From Novosphingobium lindaniclasticum LE124 (GTDB lineage Bacteria > Pseudomonadota > Alphaproteobacteria > Sphingomonadales > Sphingomonadaceae), in assembly GCF_000445125.1 (NCBI RefSeq), contig NZ_ATHL01000127.1:50856-114855 (forward strand): DNA of 64,000 bases, in the 5' to 3' direction. Both the position numbers and the translations under genes were made by a program. This document shows, one piece after another, positions 29,836 to 39,616 of the stretch. Below the pieces are notes generated by a model. That model was not told the DNA's origin. It made no database searches and saw only the letters and a list, made by a program, of their open reading frames with translations. How positions within the stretch are numbered: position 1 is the stretch's first letter; every line of letters begins with the position of its first letter.

Positions 29836-30810
29836 TCAGATTTCACCCCTCTCGCGGCGGATGGCGAACCACTTCTTCACGTTCTCATTATGCTCGGCAA
29901 GGGTCGCTGCGAAAACGTGCCCGCCGGTGCCGTCCGCCACCATGTAGAGCGCGTCCGTCTTGGCCGGGTTGAGCACCGCAGCAATGGATTCGCGTCCCGG
30001 ATTGGTGATGGGGTGCTTGGGCAGGCCGCTCATCGTGTAGGTGTTATAGTCGTTGACCGCGCGAATTTCGGATTGGCGGATCCGCCGTCCCAGCGGCTTG
30101 CCCTTGGTGATCGGATAGATGATCGTAGGATCGGCCTGGAGCGGCATGCCGATCCGCACGCGGTTCGAATAGAGCCCGGCCACCGTCCGGCGTTCGGACG
30201 GCTTGCCGGTTTCCTTCTCGACGATCGAGGCCAGGATGAGCGCCTGCTCGGGCGTCTTGACGGCGATCCCCGGCGCGCGTTTCTCCCAAAGGTCCTTGAG
30301 CGTCTGCGTCATGGCAGCCTGCATGCGCCGCAGGACGGCGGCGCGGGGCTCGCCATTCTCGTAAGCGTAGCTATCGGGAAGGACGGACCCCTCGTTCGGT
30401 GTCGAGATCTCGCCGCTCAGATGCTCCTGCGCCTTGAGGCGTTCGTAGACCATGATCGACGGCATGCCTTCCGGCACCATCACGAAGCGACGGACCATCT
30501 CGTCGCTGGACAGGATCGCAAGTACGCGGGATGCGCTGGCATGGGCGGGAATGGCGAACTCGCCTGCCTTGATCGCGCCGCTACCGCCGAATATGCGCGC
30601 CCGCAACGTGAAGCCCTGCGCGCTGCGCACGACGCCCTGCTTTTCCAGTCGCTCCGCAACCGCAGAGAGGCTGGCACCGGCAGGCACCAGGAAATGGCGG
30701 TCTTCCTTCAGGGGGCCGGAACCGTACCAGCCGCCCACGAAGGACCACAAGGCGATGACGGCCGCAAGGCCGATGGCCGCGACGAGTATCCAGTTGCGCC
30801 GCGACATCAT
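29836..30810 (-). CDS. mltG: Endolytic murein transglycosylase MltG (YceG)
   Basis: A 324-residue membrane-anchored lytic transglycosylase that cuts nascent glycan strands and helps set their length. A transmembrane helix at residues 6-28 precedes a LysM-like region and the YceG catalytic domain. The catalytic glutamate is Glu198 in 'ASIVEKE', followed by 'ERrtVAGlYsNRvriGMPLQaDPTiiY' and 'YNTYtmsGLPkhPItNPGreSIaAvlnPa', all diagnostic. It follows fabF on the same strand, the usual alphaproteobacterial order. Confidence 0.95.
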   Translation of the reverse strand: MMSRRNWILVAAIGLAAVIALWSFVGGWYGSGPLKEDRHFLVPAGASLSAVAERLEKQGVVRSAQGFTLRARIFGGSGAIKAGEFAIPAHASASRVLAILSSDEMVRRFVMVPEGMPSIMVYERLKAQEHLSGEISTPNEGSVLPDSYAYENGEPRAAVLRRMQAAMTQTLKDLWEKRAPGIAVKTPEQALILASIVEKETGKPSERRTVAGLYSNRVRIGMPLQADPTIIYPITKGKPLGRRIRQSEIRAVNDYNTYTMSGLPKHPITNPGRESIAAVLNPAKTDALYMVADGTGGHVFAATLAEHNENVKKWFAIRRERGEI

Positions 30811-30829
30811 CGCCTTCAGTCCTTCTCGA

Positions 30830-32089
30830 TCAGTCGATCTTGCGCATCACCAGGCTGGCGTTTGTACCGCCGAAGCCGAACGAGTTGTTCAGCACCGCGC
30901 GCACTTCACGCTTCTTGGCGACATGCGGCACCAGGTCCACGCCCTCGCAACCCTCGTCCGGGTTGTCGAGGTTGAGCGTGGGCGGAACGATCTGGTCGCG
31001 CAGCGCCAGGATGCAGAAGATCGATTCGACCGCACCGGCACCGCCCAGAAGGTGGCCGATGGCCGACTTGGTGGAGCTCATCGAGACACCGCCGATGGCA
31101 TCGCCGAACAGGCGGCGCACGGCGCCGAGTTCGATGGTGTCGGCCATCGTCGAAGTGCCGTGGGCGTTGATGTAGTCGATGTCGGCCGGAGTCATGCCGG
31201 CCTTCTTCAGCGCCATCTGCATCGAGCGATAGGCACCGTCGCCAGTAGGCTCCGGAGCGGTGACGTGGAAGGCATCGCCCGACAGGCCGTAGCCGATGAC
31301 TTCGCAGTAGATCTTGGCGCCCCGCGCCTTGGCGTGTTCGTACTCTTCCAGCACGAGAACGCCGGCGCCCTCACCCATGACGAAGCCGTCACGATCCTTG
31401 TCGTAGGGACGGCTGGCCTGTTCGGGACGGTCGTTGAAGCTGCTGTTGAGCGCGCGGGCCTGTGCGAAGCCGGCAATGCCGATCGGGCAGACGGTCGATT
31501 CGGCACCGCCGGCCAGCATGATGTCGGCATCGCCGTCCTTGATCATGCGCGCGGCATCGCCGATCGAGTGAGCGCCGGTCGAGCAGGCGGTGACCACCGC
31601 GTGGTTCGGCCCCTTGAGGCCGTACTTGATCGAGACCTGACCCGAGATCAGGTTGATGAGGCGGCCGTGCACGAAGTGCGGCGATACGCGGCTCGGTCCC
31701 TTTTCGGCGAGCACCAGCGATTCGCTTTCGATACCCGGCAGACCGCCGATGCCCGAACCGATCGAGCAGCCGGTCATGAGCTTGTCTTCCTCGCTCATGT
31801 CGGTGAGCCCGGCGTCTTCCAGCGCCTGGCCGGCGGCATCGATGCCGTAGACGATGAAGGGATCGACCTGGCGCTGGACCTTGTGGTCGACGCGCTTGTT
31901 GGGATCGAAGCCATACTCGTGGTCGGCCGGCTTCACTTCGCAGGCGATCTGGCACTTCTGGTCCGAGGCATCGAAGCGGGTGATCGGGCCTGCCCCGCTC
32001 TTGCTCGCAAGGATGTTGGCCCAGGCGGTCTCGACGTCAGCCCCAAGCGGGGTGACAAGACCAAGTCCAGTGACGACAACACGACGCAT
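30830..32089 (-). CDS. fabF: 3-oxoacyl-ACP synthase II (FabF)
   Basis: A 419-residue elongating condensing enzyme of fatty acid synthesis. The active-site triad is visible: Cys169 in 'TACSTGAHS', His310 in 'NAHGTSTMADT' and His346 in 'SAIGHLLGGAGAVE'. The N-terminus 'RRVVVTGLGLVTPLG' is the family opening, and the length is normal. It follows acpP on the same strand, with mltG immediately after. Both supply envelope building blocks. Confidence 0.97.
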   Translation of the reverse strand: MRRVVVTGLGLVTPLGADVETAWANILASKSGAGPITRFDASDQKCQIACEVKPADHEYGFDPNKRVDHKVQRQVDPFIVYGIDAAGQALEDAGLTDMSEEDKLMTGCSIGSGIGGLPGIESESLVLAEKGPSRVSPHFVHGRLINLISGQVSIKYGLKGPNHAVVTACSTGAHSIGDAARMIKDGDADIMLAGGAESTVCPIGIAGFAQARALNSSFNDRPEQASRPYDKDRDGFVMGEGAGVLVLEEYEHAKARGAKIYCEVIGYGLSGDAFHVTAPEPTGDGAYRSMQMALKKAGMTPADIDYINAHGTSTMADTIELGAVRRLFGDAIGGVSMSSTKSAIGHLLGGAGAVESIFCILALRDQIVPPTLNLDNPDEGCEGVDLVPHVAKKREVRAVLNNSFGFGGTNASLVMRKID

Positions 32090-32274
32090 TCATGCTCTCC
32101 GAAAAAGCAATTTGGCCGAACATGCGGCTGGCGCAAACCAGCCCGCAGAAACGGCAACAGGCCCGCCCCCTTAGAGGTCGAGCCTGTCGAGTTCAATCCG
32201 GTTATGAACCGGATCACAGCCGCTCGCGACCCGGCCCGAGGCCGAAAGTCGCGAGAGTAGCCGAAAAGCGGGGC

Positions 32275-32511
32275 TCAGCCCTTGTTCTCTTCGATGTACT
32301 TGATGGCATCCGAGACGGTGCTGATCTTCTCGGCAGCGTCGTCGGGGATTTCGACGCCGAATTCTTCTTCGAACGCCATGACCAGCTCGACGATGTCGAG
32401 CGAGTCAGCGCCCAGATCGTCAATGAAGCTTGCTTCTTCCGTCACCTTGTCGGCTTCGACGCCCAGGTGTTCGACGACGATCTTCTTAACCCGATCGGCG
32501 GTATCGCTCAT
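32275..32511 (-). CDS. acpP: Acyl carrier protein
   Basis: A 78-residue acidic carrier protein of fatty acid synthesis. Ser37 in 'GADSLDIVEL' is the 4'-phosphopantetheine attachment site. I start it at the ATG at 32511; in-frame sequence upstream to 32610 is not ACP-like. The 235-base gap to aspS contains its promoter. fabF follows after 185 bases, the usual acpP-fabF order. Confidence 0.97.
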   Translation of the reverse strand: MSDTADRVKKIVVEHLGVEADKVTEEASFIDDLGADSLDIVELVMAFEEEFGVEIPDDAAEKISTVSDAIKYIEENKG

Positions 32512-32746
32512 TGAATAAACCCCTTCAAAAATTCGCGAGGTGTGGAATCTCGCCTGCCGCCCTAAAGACTGGGCAGCGCGCTGGCAAGCCTCGCACACAA
32601 GATAGGACACGGCGCCGAAGCGCCATGGCCCGATTTACCCACGTCCCGGCCCCGTGTTCCCATATTCGTTTCCGAACGGGCTCCAGGGCCGGTGCGAGAT
32701 GACAGTCCGGCGGAATAACGGCTCCGCCACAGACTGCAACGACGTT

Positions 32747-34531
32747 TTAACCCTTCTGGGGTTCCACCACCCGCATGTGCAGTTCGCGCAGCTGCTTCGA
32801 TTCCGCCGGGCTCGGCGCGCCCATCAGCAGGTCTTCGGCGCGCTGGTTCATCGGGAACAGCGTGATTTCGCGCAAGTTCTGCGCACCGCAAAGAAGCATG
32901 ACGATGCGGTCAACACCAGCCGCCATGCCGCCATGCGGCGGTGCGCCGTACTGGAAGGCGCGGTAAAGGCCGCCAAAGCGATCTTCCACGTCCTGCTTGG
33001 TCAGGCCTACCATCTCGAACGCTTTGACCATCAGCTCCGGCGACTGGTTGCGGATCGAGCCCGAGGCGATTTCGTAGCCGTTGCAGACGAGGTCGTACTG
33101 GAACGCCTTGATCGTCAGCGGATCCTGGCCTTCCAGCGCTTCCATGCCGCCCTGCGGCATCGAGAACGGGTTGTGCGCGAAGTCGACCTTCTTGTTGTCC
33201 TCGTCCCATTCGAAGAACGGGAAGTCGACGATCCAGCACAGCTCGAAGCGGTCCTTGTCGATCAGGTCGAGCTGCTCGCCGGTGCGGATCCGGGCGAGAC
33301 CCGCCAGCTTGGCGGCCTGCTCTTCCTTGCCGGCAGCGAAGAACACGCCGTCGTTCGGGCCGAGGCCCAGCGCCGCGATCAGCGCGGCGGTCTTTTCTTC
33401 GCCATGGTTCTTGGCGATCGGGCCGCCGGGGACGCCGTCCTTGATATTGATGTAGCCGAGGCCGGAGTAGCCTTCGCCGCGCGCCCAGACGTTCATCTCG
33501 TCGAAGAACTTGCGGCTGCCGGCGCCCGCGCCCGGAGCCGGGATCGCACGGATCACGCCGCCATTGGCGACGATGCCGGCGAAGATGCCGAAGCCTGATT
33601 CGACGAAGTGCTCGGTCACGTCCTTGATGATCAGGGGGTTGCGCAGGTCCGGCTTGTCCGAACCGTAGTCGAGCATCGACTGGGCGTGCGGGATGCGGCG
33701 GAATTTACCGGCGGGCGTCACCGGCTTGCCCTCGGCGAAGTCGGCGAAGACGCTCTGGAGCACCGGCTCCATGGTTTCCCAGACTTCTTCCTGGGTTACG
33801 AAGCTCATTTCGAGGTCGAGCTGGTAGAACTCGCCCGGCAAGCGGTCTGCACGCGGGTCTTCGTCGCGGAAGCAGGGGGCGATCTGGAAGTAGCGGTCGA
33901 AACCGGCGACCATCAGCAGCTGCTTGTACTGCTGCGGCGCCTGCGGCAGCGCATAGAACTTGCCGGGGTGGATGCGGCTCGGCACCAGGAAGTCGCGCGC
34001 GCCTTCGGGGCTGGAGGCGGTGAGGATCGGCGTCGAATATTCGGTGAAGCCGATGCCTTCCATCTTGCGGCGCATGTCCGAGATGATCTTGGTGCGCTTG
34101 ACGATGTTGGCGTGCAGCGTGTCGCGACGCAGGTCGAGGAAGCGGTAGCGCAGCCGAATATCCTCGGGATACTCCTGCTCGCCCGCTACCGGCATCGGCA
34201 GCTCCTCGGCACGGCTGATCACCGTGGCGGAGCGGGCGTAGACCTCGATCGCGCCGGTCGCCAGGTTCGCGTTCACGGTGGCATCGGTGCGGGCCTTCAC
34301 CACGCCCTCGATCGTCACGACCGATTCGACGCGAAGCGAATCGAGCAGCTCAAGCGCCGTGCTGTCGGTATCGGCGACGACCTGGGTCATGCCGTAATGG
34401 TCGCGCAGATCGACGAAAAGGACGCCGCCGTGATCGCGCTTGCGATGCACCCAACCCGAGAGGCGAACGGTCTGGCCAACCTCGGCGGCGGTCAGGGCGC
34501 CGCAGGTGTGGGAGCGATAAGGATGAGTCAT
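32747..34531 (-). CDS. aspS: Aspartyl-tRNA synthetase
   Basis: A 594-residue class II synthetase of bacterial length. An N-terminal OB-fold anticodon-binding domain (residues 1-105, 'LsGWVHrkRDHGGVLFvDLRDhyGmtQVV') precedes the catalytic core with motif 1, motif 2 ('FRDEDpRaDRlPGEFyQLDlEMSF') and motif 3 ('GAPPHGGmAaGvDRiVML'), with the bacterial GAD insertion between. The ATG at 34531 starts the true protein; upstream in-frame sequence to 34654 lacks homology. Whether it also charges tRNA-Asn cannot be judged here. Confidence 0.97.
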   Translation of the reverse strand: MTHPYRSHTCGALTAAEVGQTVRLSGWVHRKRDHGGVLFVDLRDHYGMTQVVADTDSTALELLDSLRVESVVTIEGVVKARTDATVNANLATGAIEVYARSATVISRAEELPMPVAGEQEYPEDIRLRYRFLDLRRDTLHANIVKRTKIISDMRRKMEGIGFTEYSTPILTASSPEGARDFLVPSRIHPGKFYALPQAPQQYKQLLMVAGFDRYFQIAPCFRDEDPRADRLPGEFYQLDLEMSFVTQEEVWETMEPVLQSVFADFAEGKPVTPAGKFRRIPHAQSMLDYGSDKPDLRNPLIIKDVTEHFVESGFGIFAGIVANGGVIRAIPAPGAGAGSRKFFDEMNVWARGEGYSGLGYINIKDGVPGGPIAKNHGEEKTAALIAALGLGPNDGVFFAAGKEEQAAKLAGLARIRTGEQLDLIDKDRFELCWIVDFPFFEWDEDNKKVDFAHNPFSMPQGGMEALEGQDPLTIKAFQYDLVCNGYEIASGSIRNQSPELMVKAFEMVGLTKQDVEDRFGGLYRAFQYGAPPHGGMAAGVDRIVMLLCGAQNLREITLFPMNQRAEDLLMGAPSPAESKQLRELHMRVVEPQKG

Positions 34532-34863
34532 GGCGGGCTCGGGCTTCTTCTCGGCTGAATGGAATTGCAAGCCGTGCCCCCTAGTCGAGTGAAGCGGCGA
34601 TTTCCAGAAGAGATCGGACCGCGTAAGCCACTCGGGAAAGGATAAGGAGCACACGGAGACGCGGAGAGGACGTGCCCGCCGGACGTCTAGCCTCCCTACC
34701 TAGACGTCGCAAGCAGTTGGCGGAGATCGAGGCACCTTGCCGCCACTGCATCCTCTACGCGTCACAAAAATTGGCGCAGAGCCAACCGAACGCCTGCACG
34801 CTAACCCGAAATCAACCGTTACTGACCCATCCTTCCGCAAAACGGGTCTCGCCAGTGGATGAC
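34532..34863. other. Non-coding stretch between aspS and a small gene
   Basis: I see no convincing gene in these 332 bases. A plus-strand frame open from 34672 leads into the next small gene but starts with a biased, poorly conserved-looking stretch. The region probably carries divergent promoters for aspS and the small gene. Confidence 0.5.
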
Positions 34864-35097
34864 ATGAATGAACCGCACGTTCCGGAAGCCGTCGCAAGGA
34901 ATGGCGCGCCGGAAACCCAGCCACGCACGGACGATGGCAGCCCGGAAGCCTGGCACCTCCCGCCACCCGGACTTCACACGACCGGCACGCAGCTGCGCCG
35001 CCGTCTGGTGACGCGCGAAAGCATCGCCGAACTGGAAGCGCAGGCTCCGCGAAGCCCGCTGCGCCGGATATTCGATGGAATGCTGCGCAGGAAATAG
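34864..35097 (+). CDS. Small hypothetical protein
   Basis: A 77-residue protein from the ATG at 34864 (a GTG at 34855 gives three more residues). The N-terminal half is proline- and polar-rich; the C-terminal half has a basic helix ('tqLRRRLvTResIAELEaqaPrspLRRIFdGMLrRk') that could bind nucleic acid or membrane. No family is recognised. It lies upstream of rnd on the same strand. Confidence 0.55.
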   Translation: MNEPHVPEAVARNGAPETQPRTDDGSPEAWHLPPPGLHTTGTQLRRRLVTRESIAELEAQAPRSPLRRIFDGMLRRK

Positions 35098-35178
35098 ACG
35101 AATTCGTCATTTGTCGGAGAATATGACGGACCGGAAACATTGATCCCCCGCCCGGTTCGCGTTACCGCCACGCTCGAA

Positions 35179-36402
35179 ATGAAAATTCACCCGCTGATAA
35201 CGAAGACCGACGACCTCGCCGCGCTGTGCGAACGCCTTGCGAAATCCGATTTCGTGGCGGTCGACACCGAATTCATGCGCGAGAACACCTATTGGCCCGA
35301 ACTCTGCCTGGTGCAGATCGCCAATACCGAGGAAGCGGCCGCGATCGACCCCATGGCAGACGGGCTCGACATGACCCCGCTGCTCGACCTGCTCACCGAC
35401 AACGAGGACGTGCTGAAAGTCTTCCACGCGGGCGGCCAGGACGTGGAGATCATCTACAACGCCACGGGGCGCACGCCGCACCCGATCTTCGACACCCAGA
35501 TCGCGATGATGGCGATCAGCCAGTCCGAGCAGATCGGCTACTCCAACCTAGTCGAATCGTGGATGGGCCTTACCATCGACAAGGGTGCGCGCTTCACCGA
35601 CTGGTCGCGCCGCCCGCTGACCGAGCGGCAGATCGAATATGCCATCGGCGACGTCACCCACCTCTCCAAGATCTTCCCCAAGATGCTGAAGCGCCTGATC
35701 AAGACCGGTCGGGGCGAATGGCTCGATCAGGAAATGGAGAAGCTGGCAGACCCCGAGCATTACCGCAACGATCCGGCCCAGGCCTGGAAGCGAATCAAGG
35801 CGGCCGGCCGCAACCCGGCGATGCTCGGGCGCCTCAAGGCCATCGCCGAATGGCGCGAGCATGAGGCCCAGGGCAAGAACATCCCGCGCGGCCGCATCGC
35901 CCGCGACGAGACTCTGGCCGACATCGCCAGCCACCCGCCCAAGCAGCAGGCCGACCTCGCCAAAGTGCGCGGCCTCTCGCAGGGCTGGAAGGACAACGAC
36001 ATCGGCAAACGGCTGATGAACACCATCGCGAAGGCCGAGCCCCTGCCCGACGACGAACTTCCACCCCGCGCGCCCAAGGGGGCGCCGCTCGGCAAGGAAG
36101 GCTCGCTGGTCGCCGACCTGCTCAAGCTGCTGCTGAAGATTCGCGCCCGTGAGATCGACGTGGCCGCTCGCCTGCTGGCGCGCAGCGAGGACCTGGAGCT
36201 GCTCGCGGCGGGTGTGCGCAAGAAGCTGCCGATTCTTGAAGGCTGGCGCTACGAAGTGTTCGGCCGCGACGCGCTCGCCCTGGTCGAGGGCAAGCTGGCC
36301 TTCGCAGTGGAGAACGGCAAGCTGAAGATGACCCGCGTCGAGGATGAGGCGCTCGTCCAGGAGGCATCCGAGGCTTCGGATGGGGCTGCAAACGAAGACT
36401 GA
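35179..36402 (+). CDS. rnd: Ribonuclease D
   Basis: A 407-residue 3'-5' exoribonuclease that trims tRNA precursors. The DEDDy catalytic residues appear as D29-T-E31 in 'FVAVDTEFMRE', 'FHAggQDVEI' near residue 90, and 'YaigDvthL' near residue 160; two HRDC-like helical regions follow (about 215-290 and 320-390). The ATG at 35179 is chosen; an in-frame start at 35140 adds 13 unlikely residues. Confidence 0.95.
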   Translation: MKIHPLITKTDDLAALCERLAKSDFVAVDTEFMRENTYWPELCLVQIANTEEAAAIDPMADGLDMTPLLDLLTDNEDVLKVFHAGGQDVEIIYNATGRTPHPIFDTQIAMMAISQSEQIGYSNLVESWMGLTIDKGARFTDWSRRPLTERQIEYAIGDVTHLSKIFPKMLKRLIKTGRGEWLDQEMEKLADPEHYRNDPAQAWKRIKAAGRNPAMLGRLKAIAEWREHEAQGKNIPRGRIARDETLADIASHPPKQQADLAKVRGLSQGWKDNDIGKRLMNTIAKAEPLPDDELPPRAPKGAPLGKEGSLVADLLKLLLKIRAREIDVAARLLARSEDLELLAAGVRKKLPILEGWRYEVFGRDALALVEGKLAFAVENGKLKMTRVEDEALVQEASEASDGAANED

Positions 36403-36411
36403 GTGCCCGTC

Positions 36412-36528
36412 GTCCCGGACCTGATCCGGGACCGCTGCCAATTCTTTAGACACGAGCCTTCGGCAGGGCGCACTCCCGCGAGACAAGCTGTTCACGGCCA
36501 GCGATCCCGATTCAAGTCCGGGACGACG
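36412..36528. repeat. REP-like inverted pair (REPIN-type element)
   Basis: A short palindrome GTCCCGGA-CCTGA-TCCGGGAC at 36412-36432 and a related, inverted copy at about 36503-36528 (reading CGTCGTCCCGGACTTGAAT on the minus strand) lie about 95 bases apart in the gap after rnd. Each copy shares the core CGTCGTCCCGGACYTGAWYCGGGA. Extragenic paired, oppositely oriented copies are typical of REP/REPIN elements; similar sequences are widespread in sphingomonad genomes from general knowledge. Confidence 0.65.
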
Positions 36529-36594
36529 CCCTCCTTCCCCCTCAACAAAAGCAAATGCTTGGCGAACCCGCCGCGTTCGTGCGATAGCCCGGCC

Positions 36595-37491
36595 GTGACC
36601 GTTTACCAGCCCACGCTCAAACAGCTCCAGTACCTCGTCGCCCTGCATGAACACGGGCATTTCGGCCGTGCCGCGGACGCGTGCTTCGTGTCGCAATCCA
36701 CCCTCTCGGCAGGCTTGCGCGATCTGGAGGCCCTGCTCGGCGTCACCCTTGTCGAGCGGACCAAGCGCGCCGTGCGTTTCACGCCGCTGGGCAATGCCGT
36801 GGTCGCCAAGGCGCACCGCATCCTGCGCGAAACGGAGGAACTATCCGACCTCGTGCAATCCAGCGGCAAGCCGCTCTCGGGCGAAGTTCGCATGAGCGTG
36901 ATCCCCACGATCGCACCGTTCCTGCTGCCACGCATGCTCCCGCGCCTGCGCCGCGAGCGTCCCAACCTCAAGCTGTTCCTGCGCGAGGAGCCCAGCCAGG
37001 CCGCCATCGAATCGCTGCACCACGGCCGCGCCGATTGCGTGCTGCTCGCCCTCCCTTACGCCACGGGTGAGGTCGAAAAGGAAACGATCGAACTTGACGC
37101 CTTCTTCGTCGCCTTCCCCAGCGACGATCCGCGCAACCCTCCTGCCGAGGTAGGCCCGGACGTCATCGACGAGCATCGCCTGCTCCTGCTGGAAGATGGG
37201 CACTGCCTCAAGGACCATGCGCTGGCCGCCTGCAACCGGCCCGAACTGCGTGCCTCGGCAACGATGATCGGCACTTCGCTGCATACGCTGGTGCAGATGG
37301 TGGACAACGGCCTTGGGCTGACGATGCTTCCCGAAATGGCCATCGACGCGGGTATCCTCAACGGCACCAACGTCGTCGCCCGCCCCTTGCTCTCGCCCAA
37401 CGCCAATCGCGAAATCGCGCTGGTCTGGCGCAAGAATTCACCGCGCGCGGAGGAGTTTCGCCTGCTGGCGGACGAGTTGCGGGCGGGGTAG
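36595..37491 (+). CDS. oxyR: OxyR-type LysR peroxide regulator
   Basis: A 298-residue LysR regulator from a GTG at 36595. Residues 1-65 form the winged helix-turn-helix ('TLKQLQYLVALhEhghFgRAAdaCfvSQSTLSaGLrdLEalLG'). The effector domain has both OxyR redox cysteines, Cys204 and Cys213, in 'LLEDGHCLKDHALAAC', matching E. coli Cys199 and Cys208. It should sense hydrogen peroxide and activate antioxidant genes. It lies after the REPIN-like element, downstream of rnd. Confidence 0.9.
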   Translation: MTVYQPTLKQLQYLVALHEHGHFGRAADACFVSQSTLSAGLRDLEALLGVTLVERTKRAVRFTPLGNAVVAKAHRILRETEELSDLVQSSGKPLSGEVRMSVIPTIAPFLLPRMLPRLRRERPNLKLFLREEPSQAAIESLHHGRADCVLLALPYATGEVEKETIELDAFFVAFPSDDPRNPPAEVGPDVIDEHRLLLLEDGHCLKDHALAACNRPELRASATMIGTSLHTLVQMVDNGLGLTMLPEMAIDAGILNGTNVVARPLLSPNANREIALVWRKNSPRAEEFRLLADELRAG

Positions 37492-37684
37492 TTTCAAGGA
37501 AAGAAAACGCAGGAGAGCATAGCCCCCCTGCACTCCCGGGAATGTAGAAGTCAGGCCGACCAACCGCCTTGTGCGCCCATGGCTGCGTCCGGAGACTTAA
37601 TGGCTGCGCCGCAGGGAGCGGGATACGGATAGGTCGGGAGCGACGACGACATTCCGAGGGCCTGGGGGATCATCCCCCAGGACT

Positions 37685-38920
37685 TCACTTCTTCAAACGA
37701 ACCACTTGCAAGCCCAACCCCAAGGCCGCAATCGCGGTGCCCAGCACGACCACCCCGGTCCACCCCCAGTTGTGCCACGCCACCGTTGCCGCGCCGGAAC
37801 TTGCAGAACCGGCGAAGAACATCGACGCCATGTAGACCGTGTTGATCCGCGACCGCGCCTCGGGCCGCAAGGCGAAGATGATGCTCTGGTTCGATATCTG
37901 GCTCGCCTGAATCGCGAAATCGAGCAGCAGCACGCCGACGATCAGACCTGCGATCGACGTCCAGAAGCCGAAGATCAGCCAGGAGACCAAGGTGAAGGCG
38001 CTCGCGCTCACGATCACCGGGTGCGGCCCGCGCCGGTCGGCAATACGCCCGGCGATCGGTGCGGCCAGAACGCCGGCGGCGCCCAGGACGCCGAACAGTC
38101 CGGCCACTTCCGAGCCAAGCCCGAAACGCGGCTCCTGCAAATGCAGCGCCAGGATGGTCCAGAACACGCTAAACACGCCGAACTGGGTGCATTGGGTGAA
38201 CGTCGCCAGGCGCAGCGCGGGAAACTCGCGCCAGAGGTCGCGCAGCGAGGCCATCAACCCAAGGTAGCCCAACCCTCCGCGATGCGGACGACTTTGCGGA
38301 AGCTGCCAGGCCATCAGCCCGGCTGTCGATAGCGCCAGCGGCACCGCCAACCAGAACATCGCTCTCCAGCCGAACGCTCCGCCGACGAAACCGGCCAGAG
38401 TCCGGCTCAGCAGAATGCCGCAGAGCAGCCCGGCCATGACCGTGCCGACCACCGCGCCGCGCTTGTCCTCGGGGGCGAGATTGGCGGCAAGCGGCACGAT
38501 CTGCTGCGCTACCGAAGCGAGCAGGCCGACGACGAGCGAGGCGGCCAGCACCGTGCCGCCGGTAGGGGCGAGCGCCACCAGAGCAAGGGCAACGGATAGT
38601 GCAAGACATTGCAGGACGATGAGCCGCTTGCGCTCCAGCAGATCGCCCAGCGGCACCAGCAGCAGCAGACCCGCGGCATATCCGAGCTGGGTCGCCGTGG
38701 GGACATAGGTGATGGCCGCGCCCGCAAATTCGCGCTCCATCAGGCCCAGCATGGGCTGGCCGTAGTAGATGTTCGCCACCGTCAGCCCGGCGGACGCGGC
38801 AAGCGCGAAGACCAGCGAGCGGCCGAACCGGCTACCGGACGCTCGATGCGCAGCGGGCGGGGGAGTTTCAGACTCGGAAGATGACGGGCGGAGAGGCGCA
38901 GGTATGGGAATGTCCTTCAT
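37685..38920 (-). CDS. MFS transporter
   Basis: A 411-residue, twelve-helix major facilitator. Visible signatures are the A-motif-like 'GdlLerKrlIvl' after helix 2 and a large polar loop between helices 6 and 7. An N-terminal ~30-residue polar extension precedes helix 1. I start at the ATG at 38920 with GGGG nearby; further in-frame sequence upstream is unlikely. It resembles small-molecule or drug efflux carriers of the YdhP-like type, but the substrate cannot be told. Confidence 0.85.
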   Translation of the reverse strand: MKDIPIPAPLRPSSSESETPPPAAHRASGSRFGRSLVFALAASAGLTVANIYYGQPMLGLMEREFAGAAITYVPTATQLGYAAGLLLLVPLGDLLERKRLIVLQCLALSVALALVALAPTGGTVLAASLVVGLLASVAQQIVPLAANLAPEDKRGAVVGTVMAGLLCGILLSRTLAGFVGGAFGWRAMFWLAVPLALSTAGLMAWQLPQSRPHRGGLGYLGLMASLRDLWREFPALRLATFTQCTQFGVFSVFWTILALHLQEPRFGLGSEVAGLFGVLGAAGVLAAPIAGRIADRRGPHPVIVSASAFTLVSWLIFGFWTSIAGLIVGVLLLDFAIQASQISNQSIIFALRPEARSRINTVYMASMFFAGSASSGAATVAWHNWGWTGVVVLGTAIAALGLGLQVVRLKK

Positions 38921-39022
38921 GACCCCCCAGCCCTGAAGATGCGCAACACGCGTGCCAACCGCAACGACCGCAAGCACGATAGCGGATTTCGCAAGGCTGC
39001 ACGAGCGCCCTCACGCGCCCGG

Positions 39023-39616
39023 TCAATCCATATGCTTGAGGCCGACTCGCAAGTAGTCCCAGCCGGTGATCAAGGTGAGCGCGGCAGCCGCCCACAGCGT
39101 TGTCAGCCCAACCGTGTGCGGAACGTTCAATTCGAGCGAGCCAAGATCGAGATTCCACCAGGGCATTGCCGCACCCAGAATGAGCGCGCCAAGCGAGATC
39201 AGCTGGAAGGTCGTCTTCCACTTGGCCAGCCGGCTTACCGGCACGGAAACCTGCAATCCCCCGAGAAACTCGCGAAGTCCCGAGACCGCGATCTCGCGCA
39301 CCAGGATCACCAGGCCGGCGATGACGTGCATGTCGCCCACATAGGGACCGGTCAGGATTCCCTGCGCCGTCAGCACCAGGATGACCGTGGCCACCATGAT
39401 CTTGTCGGCGATGGGATCGAGGAACACGCCCAGTTTGGAGACGGTCCCGCTCGACCGGGCCAGATAGCCGTCGAAGTAGTCGGTTATGCCCATCAGGCAG
39501 TAGAGACCGAAGGCAAGGCCGTAGCCGAATTCCCACCGCGGCCACCACAGCAGAAAGGCCAGCAGGGGCAGCGCGACGATCCGCGAGAGCGTAAGGATAT
39601 TCGGCAAGGTCAGCAT
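39023..39616 (-). CDS. pgsA: CDP-diacylglycerol-glycerol-3-phosphate 3-phosphatidyltransferase
   Basis: A 197-residue membrane enzyme that makes phosphatidylglycerol phosphate. The CDP-alcohol phosphotransferase signature D-x2-D-G-x2-A-R-x8-G-x3-D-x3-D is visible from residue 46 ('DYFDGYLARSSGTVSKLGVFLD'). Five hydrophobic segments flank it. The ATG at 39616 gives the normal family length. It is divergent from the LplT-like MFS gene, with a 242-base promoter gap between. Confidence 0.93.
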   Translation of the reverse strand: MLTLPNILTLSRIVALPLLAFLLWWPRWEFGYGLAFGLYCLMGITDYFDGYLARSSGTVSKLGVFLDPIADKIMVATVILVLTAQGILTGPYVGDMHVIAGLVILVREIAVSGLREFLGGLQVSVPVSRLAKWKTTFQLISLGALILGAAMPWWNLDLGSLELNVPHTVGLTTLWAAAALTLITGWDYLRVGLKHMD

